A stretch of DNA of 35,850 nt from Planctomycetota bacterium (GCA_016213895.1 JACQZJ010000004.1:1-35850); one strand, 5' to 3'. Counted from the first letter of the stretch, positions 10,463 to 18,838 are shown. The notes: a model not told the origin generated them from the letters alone. Made by a program: numbers and translations.

Positions 10463-12727
10463 GTGCTTCTACCCCGCCGGTGTGCTGGTCTGGAATCGGC
10501 AGCCGATGTCCAGCGGTGGACATCGGCTGCTCATGCCCGATGCGCGCGCGCCTTGCTCGTCTGCTTCTCCTTCCTGGCCGCAGCCTGCTCGAAGGAGCGC
10601 GCTCCCAAGCCGCAGGAGCACGCCGGCTCCGAGTCCTGCCGCGAGTGCCACGAGGAGGCCCACGACCTCTGGCGCGCGAGCCATCACGCCCTGGCCGAGC
10701 GGCCGTTCCGCCTCGATGTGGACGCAGCCGCCTTTCGCGGCAAGGGCGCGATCCGCCACGGTTCGCTCGAGAGCAGCGTGGCCCTCGAGGACGGCGAGCC
10801 GCGCATCCTCACCGCCGGGTTGGACGGTGCGCTCAGGCCCTTTCCCGTGTCGCGCGTGATCGGCGAGTTTCCGCTGCGCCAGTTCCTCGTGCCCGCGGAG
10901 CGCGGGCGCTTCCAGGTCGCGGCCCTTTCCTACGACCCCGCCAAAGACGAGTGGTTCGACGTCTTCGGGGAGGAGGACCGCCGGCCCCACGAGTGGGGCT
11001 TCTGGCTGAACCGCGGCATGAACTGGAACTCGATGTGCGCGGACTGCCACAACACGAACCTGCGCAAGAACTATGACGCGGCGGCGGACGCGTACCGCAG
11101 CGAGTTCACGGAGCTGGGCGTGGGCTGCGAGGCATGCCACGGCCCGAGCGGAGAGCACGTCGTCTGGCAGCGCGCGAATCGTGACGAGGAGGACGACCCG
11201 ACGCTGCCCTGGCTGCGCGTGCCCGAGGACGTGAACGCCTGGGTGGACACGTGCGGCGCCTGCCATTCGCGCCGCATGGAGCTGGTCGAGACCTATGACC
11301 CGGCCGCTCCCTTCCTCGAGGCGTTCCTCCCCGAGCTGCTCGACCTCTCCGAGGTGTACTACGCCGACTCCCAGGTGCACGACGAGGATTACGAGTACGT
11401 CTCGTTCCTCATGTCGCGCATGGGGCAGAGCGGCGAGGTGACCTGCCTGAGCTGCCACGAGCCGCACGGCGGAAAGCTGCGCGCCGCGGGAAACAAGCTG
11501 TGCATGGCGTGCCATCGGGACCAGCGGGGAACGATCCCGCCGATCGACCCGGCCGCGCACTCCCATCACGACGTCGCGCGGGAGGGCGGCTCGTGCGTAG
11601 GCTGCCACATGCCGCTCACCACGTACATGCAGCGCCATCCGCGCCGCGACCACGGCCTCACCATCCCGGATCCGTTGCTCACCAAGGAGCTCGGCATCCC
11701 GAACGCCTGCGGCCGCTGCCACGCGGAAGAGGGCGTCGACTGGGCGATCGAGGCCGTGGAGAAGTGGTACGGGGCGCGCATGGAGCGGCCGACGCGCATA
11801 CGGGCGCGTCTCGTGGCGCGCGCCAGGAGCCCGGCAGAAGACGCGGCGGCGCCGCTCATCGCGGCCTTGCCTGCCGAGAAGAGCCCGGTCTGGCGGGCGA
11901 CCTACGCGCTCCTGCTGGTGCGTTTCGCCGGGCAGGTCGAGGCGCGCGCCGCGCTCGCTTCCTTGCTCGCGGACTCTTCGCCCCTGGTCCGGGCCATGGC
12001 CGCGCGCGCGCTGGAGCTGCCCTGCGCGCGTTCGCGGCCGGCTCTCCTCGGCCTGCTCGAGGACCCGTGCCGCGCGGTGCGGGTGCAGGCGGCCTGGACG
12101 CTGCGCGCCGAGGTCGACCTCGCCTCGCGCGCCGGCCAGGACCTCTTGAACTACCTGGGGCAGAACGCGGACCAGCCCGCGGGAGTGATGATGGAGGCGA
12201 CGCTCCGGCTCGACCGGGGCGAGGTCGCGCGGGCGATCGAGCTCCTGCGCCTGGCCGTGGCGTGGGAGCCGAACTCGGCGGCCACGCATCAGAACCTCGC
12301 GATCGCGCTGAGCCGCGCCGGCAGGCCGCTCGAGGCGCTGCCGCACTGCGAGCGCGCCTGCGAGCTCATGCCCGAAGACGCGGCGCTCTGGTACTCGCTC
12401 GGCCTGGCGCGCGCGGAAGCCGGGGAGGGCCGCGGCGCCGTGGCGGCGCTCGAGACCTCCTGCCGGCTCGATCCCGGCCTGGCGCGCGCCTGGTACAACC
12501 TCGGCCTCGCGCGCAAGGAGCTGCTCGGCGACGCCGCGGGCGGGATCGCCGCGCTCGAGACCGCGACCGCGCTCGAGCCGGAATCGGCCGCCTTCTGGTA
12601 CGCCCTGGCCGCGCTCTGCCGGGACGTCGGCCTCGTGGAGCGCGCGGCAGAGGCCGCGGACCGCGCGCTCGCGGTCGATCCGAGCCACCGCTCCGCGCGC
12701 GCCCTCAGGGACTCGCTCGCGCGCTGA
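10463..12727 (+). CDS. Octaheme cytochrome c with HEAT and TPR repeats, exported
   Basis: About 754 residues if GTG 10463 is the start. TTG 10553, directly before the hydrophobic segment, is the alternative. A frameshift is also possible, because ATG 10540 begins a signal-like stretch in another frame. The hydrophobic segment ends in LAAAC, suggesting a lipoprotein. Eight CxxCH heme sites follow: CRECH, CADCH, CEACH, CGACH, CLSCH, CMACH, CVGCH and CGRCH (nt ~10636-11720). The piece VGCEACHGPSGEH is typical of cytochrome c554-like multiheme proteins. The second half has HEAT-like segments (~nt 11850-12110), then TPR units (WYSLGLARAEAGEG, AWYNLGLARKELLG). The likely role is periplasmic electron transfer in a complex, with the partner unknown. 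The stop codon begins copy B of a 61-bp repeat. A truncated copy of its TPR end lies at 16748-17130. Confidence 0.88.
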   Translation: MLLPRRCAGLESAADVQRWTSAAHARCARALLVCFSFLAAACSKERAPKPQEHAGSESCRECHEEAHDLWRASHHALAERPFRLDVDAAAFRGKGAIRHGSLESSVALEDGEPRILTAGLDGALRPFPVSRVIGEFPLRQFLVPAERGRFQVAALSYDPAKDEWFDVFGEEDRRPHEWGFWLNRGMNWNSMCADCHNTNLRKNYDAAADAYRSEFTELGVGCEACHGPSGEHVVWQRANRDEEDDPTLPWLRVPEDVNAWVDTCGACHSRRMELVETYDPAAPFLEAFLPELLDLSEVYYADSQVHDEDYEYVSFLMSRMGQSGEVTCLSCHEPHGGKLRAAGNKLCMACHRDQRGTIPPIDPAAHSHHDVAREGGSCVGCHMPLTTYMQRHPRRDHGLTIPDPLLTKELGIPNACGRCHAEEGVDWAIEAVEKWYGARMERPTRIRARLVARARSPAEDAAAPLIAALPAEKSPVWRATYALLLVRFAGQVEARAALASLLADSSPLVRAMAARALELPCARSRPALLGLLEDPCRAVRVQAAWTLRAEVDLASRAGQDLLNYLGQNADQPAGVMMEATLRLDRGEVARAIELLRLAVAWEPNSAATHQNLAIALSRAGRPLEALPHCERACELMPEDAALWYSLGLARAEAGEGRGAVAALETSCRLDPGLARAWYNLGLARKELLGDAAGGIAALETATALEPESAAFWYALAALCRDVGLVERAAEAADRALAVDPSHRSARALRDSLAR
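10499..10530 (+). promoter_or_regulatory. Perfect 14-bp inverted repeat near the cytochrome start
   Basis: GCAGCCGATGTCCA (10499-10512), loop GCGG, then TGGACATCGGCTGC (10517-10530): a perfect 14-bp palindrome. It lies 36 bases after the possible GTG start and 22 bases before the possible TTG start of the cytochrome gene. If TTG is used it is a stable leader hairpin or an operator; if GTG is used it is inside the coding region. Its perfection argues for a regulatory role and for the downstream start. Confidence 0.55.
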
Positions 12728-12785
12728 GCCTCTCCGCAGGAGAAGCTGATCCGGAATCCACGATTCTCAGGCGTGCTGCTCGACC
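12725..12785 (+). repeat. 61-bp stop-codon-linked repeat, copy B
   Basis: Second copy of the element at 1085-1145 (52/61 identical, no gaps), starting with the TGA of the cytochrome gene. Here the predicted hairpin is TCTCC-GCA-GGAGA, flanked by AGC/GCT with one mismatch. A second small stem follows, GAATC-CAC-GATTC. Confidence 0.75.
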
Positions 12786-12819
12786 GCGGTTCTGGACACG
12801 GCCTTGGCCGCAAGGTGGA

Positions 12820-12838
12820 GGACCGTAGCGAGCGGTCC
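12820..12838. terminator. Hairpin between convergent genes
   Basis: GGACCG (12820-12825) and CGGTCC (12833-12838) around a 7-base loop, midway between the cytochrome stop and the end of the convergent propeller gene. It could serve either strand. No T-run. Confidence 0.3.
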
Positions 12839-12933
12839 GGGACTTCCGACTCGCGGAGGCGCCGCGATGTGAGAAGAGGGCCGGGCAGAGCGCGAGGGGG
12901 AAAGAAGACTCGACCTGCCCGCGGACCGCCCCC

Positions 12934-14247
12934 TCACGGCTTGTTCAAGAGCTTCGCGTCGAGCAGGCGCGCGGTGATCATGACCTCCCTGGAACCGTTC
13001 AGCCGGCTGACGATCATTCTTCCACCCAGGTCATCCACCGTGGAGTAGTAGAAGTTCCACTTGCTCGGAGGCCGCGTGTGATGAATCACGACCGAGGCCT
13101 CGATCTCCTCCGGGTGTAAGCGAGCCTCCCGATACGTTCCCATCACGGCCTCTTGTCCTGGTCCATTCACAGACCAGTAGGACAACTGGCCTCCTCCCTG
13201 CAGCACGATGCCCCTTTGATCCAGCCATCCCGCGCTCCCTATCATGCCGCCCGCGTCGAACTCGACCAGCAACTGGTAGGTCCCGGGGTACAGGGACAAA
13301 ACGGCCTGCTCGAGCACCTTCGTTCCGAGCCTGCCGTGCGGCTCCTCCGCATCGCTCGAGTAGCCCCTTCCCCTCAACCTCACGCTGTAGCGCCACGGCA
13401 CGGTGACCACGTCGCCCGGATCGGTGAGGGTTCCCTCCCCGAACTGGATCATCCCGAATGGCCCCCAGGGAAAGCGCACCACGCCCCCTGAACCTCCCAG
13501 GGCCAGCAGGTAGCTTCCGTCCGAGGCCAAGCACTGCCCTTCCGGACTCGGGAAGTAGTCGACCAGCGCGCCGCCCGTCTCGGCGTAGGCATTCCACGCC
13601 CGGAGCTCATCCGTGGACGGTACGGTCACGAGCACGATCCAATCTCCGAGAAAGAGGAGGTCGCTCGCGGGCCCGCTCACCGGGAGCGGGCCTCCCACCA
13701 CCTCGCCCGCGTCGTCCATGCCGTACACGGTTGAGGCCTCCTCGGAGGCGACCCAGACTCTTCCCGCGGGATCCAGGGCGACGCCGATGGGTCCACCAAG
13801 GCCCGGCGGGCAGGGAATCACGGATTCCGTGCTTCCGTCCAGTCCGAGAACGACGACGGAGTCATTCCCATGGGACGCCACGATCAGTCGTCCGGACGCC
13901 CCCACGGTCACTCCCCTGGGGCTGACGAGGGAACCCGGGTTCGCCTGCCGCTCGATCGCCCCGTCACCGGAAATGCGGAAGATGTCTCCGCTCCCGGAGG
14001 CCACGACCACCAGGCGGCCGTCGAGGCCGAACGCAAGTCCCCACGGCTCGGAAAGGCCCGCTTGCCCCTCTCCCAGGGTCCGGACCAGCTCACCGCCTTC
14101 GTCGTACTCCTGGATCACGTCCGCGCCGCGATCCGCCACCAGTACGTGGCCGGCGCGAAACTCCTCGGCCCGAGGCGGGGAATCCGTGATGGCAAGCGCC
14201 GGAGCGCAGATCAGGACGATGGCGGGAAGAAGCCACATGGCCGTCAC
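12934..14247 (-). CDS. Secreted beta-propeller (NHL/SMP-30-like) protein
   Basis: A 437-residue exported protein. Start GTG 14247; ATG 14238 is an alternative three codons on. The signal peptide is MWLLPAIVLICAPALA. From about residue 30 to 270 there are repeated strands of the form G-x-VLVADRGADVIQEYD, GLAFGLDGRLVVV, GVTVGASGRLIVAS and GVALDPAGRVWVAS, as in NHL-type six-bladed propellers. The rest (about 290-437) is a beta-rich domain I do not recognise. The GTG start overlaps the TGA of the upstream protease gene (GTGA), and no ribosome site is visible, so translation is probably coupled to the protease. That makes it a candidate partner or inhibitor/scaffold of the protease. Its base composition is less GC-rich than the flanking genes, as in the protease. 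Confidence 0.8.
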   Translation of the reverse strand: MTAMWLLPAIVLICAPALAITDSPPRAEEFRAGHVLVADRGADVIQEYDEGGELVRTLGEGQAGLSEPWGLAFGLDGRLVVVASGSGDIFRISGDGAIERQANPGSLVSPRGVTVGASGRLIVASHGNDSVVVLGLDGSTESVIPCPPGLGGPIGVALDPAGRVWVASEEASTVYGMDDAGEVVGGPLPVSGPASDLLFLGDWIVLVTVPSTDELRAWNAYAETGGALVDYFPSPEGQCLASDGSYLLALGGSGGVVRFPWGPFGMIQFGEGTLTDPGDVVTVPWRYSVRLRGRGYSSDAEEPHGRLGTKVLEQAVLSLYPGTYQLLVEFDAGGMIGSAGWLDQRGIVLQGGGQLSYWSVNGPGQEAVMGTYREARLHPEEIEASVVIHHTRPPSKWNFYYSTVDDLGGRMIVSRLNGSREVMITARLLDAKLLNKP

Positions 14248-16194
14248 TCAGTAGTGAGAATGAACTGGTCGACATACAGGCCAAACGGAATGACCTTCGA
14301 GGACGGCACCTCCGGGCGGACCCGAACGCGACACCTCACGGCCCCGGTCGGGCTCTTGACGTGAGCGTGCACCTCGTCGGTCACGTGGAAGGTGTGCTCG
14401 AAATCCACGCCCTCGAATTCGGGCACCCACGTCTTCGCCTTGCCCCACTTCTCGTATTCGTAGTTGTAGAACCTGACCTCGATCCTGCGCGACTCATCAT
14501 CGACGCTGGCCAAGTGACCCCTGAGAGTAAGACTGATGTGCTGGTTCGGGAGCTCCGCCGCGAAGTACCTGACATGGAACTCGGCCTGATGCTTCTTATT
14601 GACGAGAACCGACTTGGCGAGAAGCGCGGCGCCGTCATCGCTCGAGACGTAGGCGAGCGCGTCGCACTGGTCGTCGACGTCCTTCAACTGAATGGGCGTC
14701 CCATCAACAGGGCCTTCCGGAGTGTACAGGGCGACGTTGTCTGCATATTCTCCGTATGCCTTCAGACGATGCGGCGCCCAGGGGACGAGCCCGGAACAGA
14801 TGGGGCCAGCGGGAAGTGAGTCGAGGGCGTCCTGGATCGACGCGTCGAAGTCGACTGTGCCGTACTTCGACGGCTTCTCTGCGTACGGATCACCGTTGTC
14901 CCGGATGGTGGGATACGCACCCTGGAAGATGAAGGCGCGCACGTCCTCCGTGTCTGCCAGTGGGAGCATGGCCTTGAGCAGACCGGCCAGGGCCGCAACG
15001 TGCGGTGAGGCCTGGGAGGTGCCGCTCTTGCTGCCGTACTGGGCGCCAGGAGTGGTTGACCACACGTTCCAGCCGTGCGCGCCCACCTCGACCTTGGGGC
15101 CCCAGCTTGAGAAGACCATCTTGTAGTTGAAGTAATGCGGTGGAATGAGGTTGTAGCCCTGCACGGCGCCAACGGTGATGACGTCGGGATCGCTGTTGGG
15201 CAACGGGATGTCCTGGGCCTTTGTCTTGTAGACTCCATCGATGCCGTCGGGCTCGTCCGCGTTTCCGGCAGAGCCGACGAGTACCATCCTCTGGTCGACA
15301 GCGTTGTCGATGGCCTCGGCGAGCTTTCCGGAGGTGGGCGCGGACAGGCCGAATGACATGTTCACGACCATCGCGTCATGGTGTCGGGCGTAGTTGATGG
15401 CCTTGGCCGTCAACTCGGGAGTCACCTCGAGGTCGCCGTTGGTCTTCCAGATTTTGAGAGGGAGGATGCGTATCACGGGCGGCTGACCGGAAATCGAAGG
15501 TGAGCAACTGGCTACTCCGACGCCGTTACCCGTGATAGCGGCGATGATGCCAGCCACGTGGGTTCCGTGGCCGGTCTGGTCATTGGGATTGCTGGAAGAC
15601 GTGAAGTTCTTGCCATTTGGGTCGATGCGGCCGGCGAGGTCCGGGTGAGTCGGGGAGATGCCGGTGTCGATGACGGCTACAATCACTTGCGCGAGACTTG
15701 GCGGCAGGTGCCCCCAGGATTGTGTGAGATTGTGCAGTTCAAAGGCGTGCTGTCCGGGCGATATGTAGATGGGATCGTTGGGCGAGTCGAACTGGACGTC
15801 GAGAAGCCCGCCGGGTACCATTGTGTAGGCGTGGCAGACGACGTCGCTGAGGGTGTGGGGAGAAGCTGGCGACAGACGCTCCTGGCTCTCGACAAGGTCC
15901 AGGAAGTCGGCGAGCTGCTGGCGGTCAGGGAAGCTGAAGTACATGCCCAGCTCGTCTTCGAGCATGAGGGTGGCGTCGTGTTCAGACGCGAGGTCGATGA
16001 TTGCGTCAGTCCAGGAGGCGGCCTCGTCGGGGTTGCTGGTTGCCGTGCGATCTACGAAGCAGACATCGTACTCGCGGGGGTCGAACGGGACCTGGCCGGG
16101 CGCGAGCTGGCGAAAGGCGAGGAGGAGAACGACGGAGGGGATGGTCCGGAGGAATCTGGAGTGCCTGGTGAGGGGGAGGGGGGGGGGGGGGCAT
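14244..16194 (-). CDS. Secreted subtilisin-family (S8) serine protease, frame broken at a C tract after the start
   Basis: About 650 residues. The catalytic triad is visible: Asp in VIDTGI (15666-15668), His in GHGTHVAG (15567-15569) and Ser in SGTSQASPHVA (15015-15017). An N-terminal prodomain-like region (about 100 residues) precedes the catalytic domain. A beta-rich C-terminal region follows. A signal peptide-like stretch (FLRTIPSVVLLLAFRQLAPG) follows the start. The likely start is ATG 16194-16192, with AAGGGAA about ten bases upstream, but it is followed by 14 Cs (minus strand). With 14 it reads into a proline-rich dead frame; with 13 it joins the protease frame exactly. No other start with a ribosome site is in the protease frame. 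So the gene is either phase-variable (off here), frameshifted, or miscalled at the homopolymer. The downstream propeller gene overlaps by four bases. Confidence 0.85.
16178..16191. repeat. 14-base G/C homopolymer tract at the protease start
   Basis: Fourteen Gs on the plus strand (14 Cs on the coding strand) immediately after the ATG of the protease gene, with a further run of five after one A. This is the classic arrangement of slipped-strand phase variation. It is also a strong G-quadruplex candidate on the plus strand and a place where sequencing often miscounts. Confidence 0.9.
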
Positions 16195-16560
16195 GCGTAA
16201 TTTCCCTTGTTAAGTAAGCTACTTGGAGGGAGTGTAAGATGCCGGTTGACCGCTGGGCAAGAAGAATCGGGCTGGGCATGAGAGTCGCGGCGGGCCGGTG
16301 GGTCGGGCGAGGTTCCTCGGAGGGGCGGCGTGGGAGGGGCGTCCCCCGGGGGGTAGCCCCCTGCGTGAGGATGGTCGCCGTCCGGGGCTGGGCCCATGCG
16401 GCCCGAGAGGCGGGCCACGCCTATGGGGGTGGCGAGTCTAATCTCTGGAATGGGCTGCCCGGGGGCGAGGGGAGGGGTCGTGATGGAGTACTCGGGAGGA
16501 TTCAAGTAGTAGGTGATGCAGCGGCTGGCCGCTCCGGACGCGATCCGGGCCCAGGGCAGG
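16195..16560. other. Protease upstream region, no gene seen
   Basis: About 365 bases with purine-rich, G-rich plus strand and no supported coding frame. On the protease strand it holds the AAGGGAA ribosome site and a small palindrome, AAGTA-AGC-TACTT (16212-16224), that could be an operator. Promoter hexamers are not convincing. Confidence 0.45.
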
Positions 16561-16745
16561 ACGATGGAGGCGCTCGAGGGCCCGGCGCCGAGCGGCGAGG
16601 AAGCCTAGGACGTGCTCTCCGGCAAGGTGTGCGGTTCCGACTGGTTTCAGGGCGTCAAGCTGGCGGCGGCCGACGCAGACCGCGCCTGGACGCGGCCCAC
16701 AAGGTGAGCGGCCGGGCGAAGTACACCCAGGACGTCAAGGTGGAC
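16561..16745 (+). pseudogene. Decayed fragment of a molybdenum hydroxylase (2Fe-2S C-terminus joined to Mo-subunit N-terminus)
   Basis: The translation gives EGPAPSGEEA, an in-frame TAG at 16606-16608, then DVLSGKVCGSDWFQGVK. It aligns with the end of the intact 2Fe-2S subunit at 18839-19438 (NPRPSHEEV...ALSGNLCRCGSYQGIKK). From about 16676 another frame reads RPRLDAAHKVSGRAKYTQDV, matching the N-terminus of the intact Mo-cofactor subunit (TPRIDAADKVTGRAKYTQDV, nt 19501-19560). So this is the subunit junction of a second, degraded copy of the operon. Most cluster cysteines are lost, there is a stop, and it is cut off at 16745, where TPR sequence begins. Confidence 0.75.
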
Positions 16746-16747
16746 CA

Positions 16748-17130
16748 GTGGAGCTGCACCGCCTGGCCGCGGAGTGGGAGCCGAACTCGGCGGCGGTGCA
16801 GCAGAGGCTCGCGGTGGCGCTCTGCCGCGCCGGGAAGACGCTCGAGGTGCTGCCGCACTGGGAGCAGGCCTGGGCGCTCTCGCCAGAGGACGCGGCGCTC
16901 CGGTTCTCGCTCGGTCTGGCGCGGGCCGAGGCCGGGGACGGCCCGGGCGCGGTGGCGGGGCGCGCCTGGTACAACCTCGGCCTGGCGCGCCACAGCATGC
17001 TCCAGGACGCGGCCGGCGGGATCGAAGCGCTGGAGAGGGCGACTGTGCTGCAGCCTGATTCCGCGGAGTTCTGCTGCGGCTTGGTCGTGCTCTGCCGCGA
17101 CGCCGGGCATGCCGAGCGGGCGTTCCTCGC
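16748..17130 (+). pseudogene. Truncated copy of the cytochrome's TPR domain
   Basis: Translation from 16748 (LAAEWEPNSAAVQQRLAVAL, LGLARAEAGDG, RAWYNLGLARHSM, DAAGGIEALE, VLCRDAGHAERA) closely follows the C-terminal TPR region of the octaheme cytochrome at nt ~12240-12690. It has an internal deletion of about a dozen residues between the second and third repeat, and lacks all heme sites and a secretion signal. It starts two bases after the hydroxylase fragment. The frame happens to stay open into the sigma-54 regulator at 17216, so a translated TPR-regulator fusion of 667 residues is possible. I favour a gene remnant because the regulator has its own ribosome site. Confidence 0.72.
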
Positions 17131-17172
17131 CGGGCAGCGCGGAACTCAGGGCATGGCAACGGTTGGCGCGAC

Positions 17173-17191
17173 GTGTACGTTGGATGTACAC
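17173..17191 (+). promoter_or_regulatory. Inverted repeat upstream of the sigma-54 regulator
   Basis: GTGTAC-GTTGGAT-GTACAC, a perfect 6-bp inverted repeat with a 7-base centre, 24 bases before the regulator's ATG and outside the TPR similarity. A possible operator or part of the promoter. Confidence 0.4.
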
Positions 17192-17215
17192 ACCCGGCCG
17201 AGCGGAGGCGCGCGC

Positions 17216-18751
17216 ATGGGCATCTTCGAGAAGGACGAGAGCGGACTCGCCGAGACGATTTCGCGCCTCGACTACTGCAACCCCTTCCTGCCGGAGCGGC
17301 TGGAGCTGGAGCGCAGTGCGCTCGGCCCCGACTTCCTCGGCTTCGAGCAGTTCCTGAACATCCGCCCGGAGAGCCCGCAGCAGCTCGAGGAGAATGTGCG
17401 GCGCCTTGTCGGGCGCGTGGGCACCGTGGTCGAAAGCGCGCGCCAGCGGCTCGCGCAGGGCGCTCCGGCCTCGGAGCGCGAGCGCGTCCTCTACGAGGAC
17501 CTGGCGCTCTTCTACCTCTACCACCGCTTCCACATGCAGTTCCGCGCGTGGATCTCCCACGCGCTCGCGGGCGGCGCACGGCGGCGCCTGGGCTTCTTCG
17601 GCGAGTTCGAGGAGGCCGCGCGCCACCTGTTCCTCGTGCCGGGCGTCGCCCTGCCGCACGACGATCCGCCGGAGCACCTCTTCGCCTTCTTCTTCCAGCT
17701 CAACCGCGCGTTCGTCAACATCTACCACCACATCGTGGGCGGCTCGATGGCGGCCGCGCGGCTGCGCGGCGCCATCTGGCAGTCGATCTTCACCCACGAC
17801 CTCAGGCGCTACCGCCGCACCCTGTACGAGCGCATGGGAGACATCGCGACCTTGGTCACCGGCCCGTCTGGCACGGGCAAGGAGCTGGTCGCGCGCGCGG
17901 TGGCCCTGTCGCGCTACATTCCCTTCGACGTCAAGCCGCGCGCCTTCAGCGAGGACTTCGCCAACTCCTTCCATCCCCTCAATCCGTCGGCGCTCTCGCC
18001 GACCCTCATCGAGTCGGAGCTGTTCGGCCACCGCCGCGGCGCCTTCACCGGCGCGCTCGAGGACAGGAAGGGCTGGCTCGAGGTCTGCAAGCCGCGGGGT
18101 ACGGTGTTCCTCGACGAGATCGGCGACCTCGACCCGGCGATCCAGGTGAAGCTCTTGCGCGTGCTGCAGACGCGGACCTTCCAGCGCCTCGGCGAGACCG
18201 AGACGCGGACGTTCCAGGGCAAGATCATCGCCGCGACCAACCGCGACCTCAGCGCCGCCCTGCGCCAGGGAGCGTTCCGGGAGGACTTCTTCTACCGGCT
18301 CTGCTCGGACATGATCGAGACGCCCTCCCTGGAGGAGCAGCTTGGTGGGAACCGCGACGAGCTGGAACTCCTGGTGCGCTTCATCGCGCGCCGCATGGCC
18401 GGCGACGAGGCGGACGTCCTGACCGCCGAGGTCGTGAGCTGGATCGAGAAAGAGCTGGGGCTCGCCTATGACTGGCCGGGGAACTTCCGCGAGCTGGAAC
18501 AGTGCGTGCGCAACGTTCTCATTCGCAAGGAGTACCGTCCCACCCCACGCGGGGAAAGGGAGGGGGAGAACGCTTTCTTGCGGGCGTTCGGCCGCGGGGT
18601 GCTGACCGCGGAGCAGGTTCTCGACGGCTACTGCCGCCTGGTCCGCGACCGCAGCGGGACGCTCTCCGAGGCCGCGCGCCGCCTCGGCCTCGACCGCCGC
18701 ACGGTCAAGGCGCGGGCCGAACGGTCCTGCAGGGTGGAGCCGGCGGGCTGA
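17216..18751 (+). CDS. Sigma-54-dependent activator with a novel N-terminal domain
   Basis: A 511-residue protein. ATG 17216 is chosen because GGAGG lies eight bases upstream. Residues 1-200 form a helical domain with no receiver (REC), GAF or PAS signature, including the aromatic segment LYHRFHMQF and a conserved-looking HHIVGGSMAAARLRG stretch. I cannot name this domain. The AAA+ domain follows with Walker A GPSGTGKE (216-223), GAFTGA (275-280) and Walker B VFLDEIGD (297-304), then sensor and PGNFRELEQ segments. A Fis-like helix-turn-helix ends it (SEAARRLGLDRRTVKA). The protein must therefore sense its signal through the unknown N-terminal domain rather than by phosphorylation. It lies directly before the molybdenum hydroxylase operon, whose upstream region has a sigma-54 promoter candidate, so it is the likely activator of that operon. 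Confidence 0.92.
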   Translation: MGIFEKDESGLAETISRLDYCNPFLPERLELERSALGPDFLGFEQFLNIRPESPQQLEENVRRLVGRVGTVVESARQRLAQGAPASERERVLYEDLALFYLYHRFHMQFRAWISHALAGGARRRLGFFGEFEEAARHLFLVPGVALPHDDPPEHLFAFFFQLNRAFVNIYHHIVGGSMAAARLRGAIWQSIFTHDLRRYRRTLYERMGDIATLVTGPSGTGKELVARAVALSRYIPFDVKPRAFSEDFANSFHPLNPSALSPTLIESELFGHRRGAFTGALEDRKGWLEVCKPRGTVFLDEIGDLDPAIQVKLLRVLQTRTFQRLGETETRTFQGKIIAATNRDLSAALRQGAFREDFFYRLCSDMIETPSLEEQLGGNRDELELLVRFIARRMAGDEADVLTAEVVSWIEKELGLAYDWPGNFRELEQCVRNVLIRKEYRPTPRGEREGENAFLRAFGRGVLTAEQVLDGYCRLVRDRSGTLSEAARRLGLDRRTVKARAERSCRVEPAG

Positions 18752-18762
18752 GCGCGCGCGCC

Positions 18763-18778
18763 GGGCAGGGGCGTTGCG
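18763..18778 (+). promoter_or_regulatory. Candidate sigma-54 (-24/-12) promoter of the hydroxylase operon
   Basis: GGGCAGGGGCGTTGCG contains the invariant GG (18764-18765) and GC (18776-18777) ten bases apart, with GGCA and TTGC matching the consensus halves. It lies 61 bases before the ATG at 18839 and right after the gene for a sigma-54 activator. In GC-rich DNA chance matches occur; position and the TTGC half support it. Confidence 0.5.
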
Positions 18779-18838
18779 CGCGCGCCAGGAATCGTCTTTG
18801 ATCGCTCCTCGCCGCGTGCGTGTCGAAAGGAGCAGCCC

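Noticed and set aside
12864-12910. CGGGCAG/CTGCCCG as a terminator for the propeller gene
   Set aside because: The loop is about 26 bases with no T-run, so a functional terminator is unlikely.
16320-16375. Runs of G and C with dyad symmetry (GGGGC...GCCCC) as a terminator or attachment site
   Set aside because: Symmetry is weak and expected in such G-rich DNA, and no integrase or tRNA is near.
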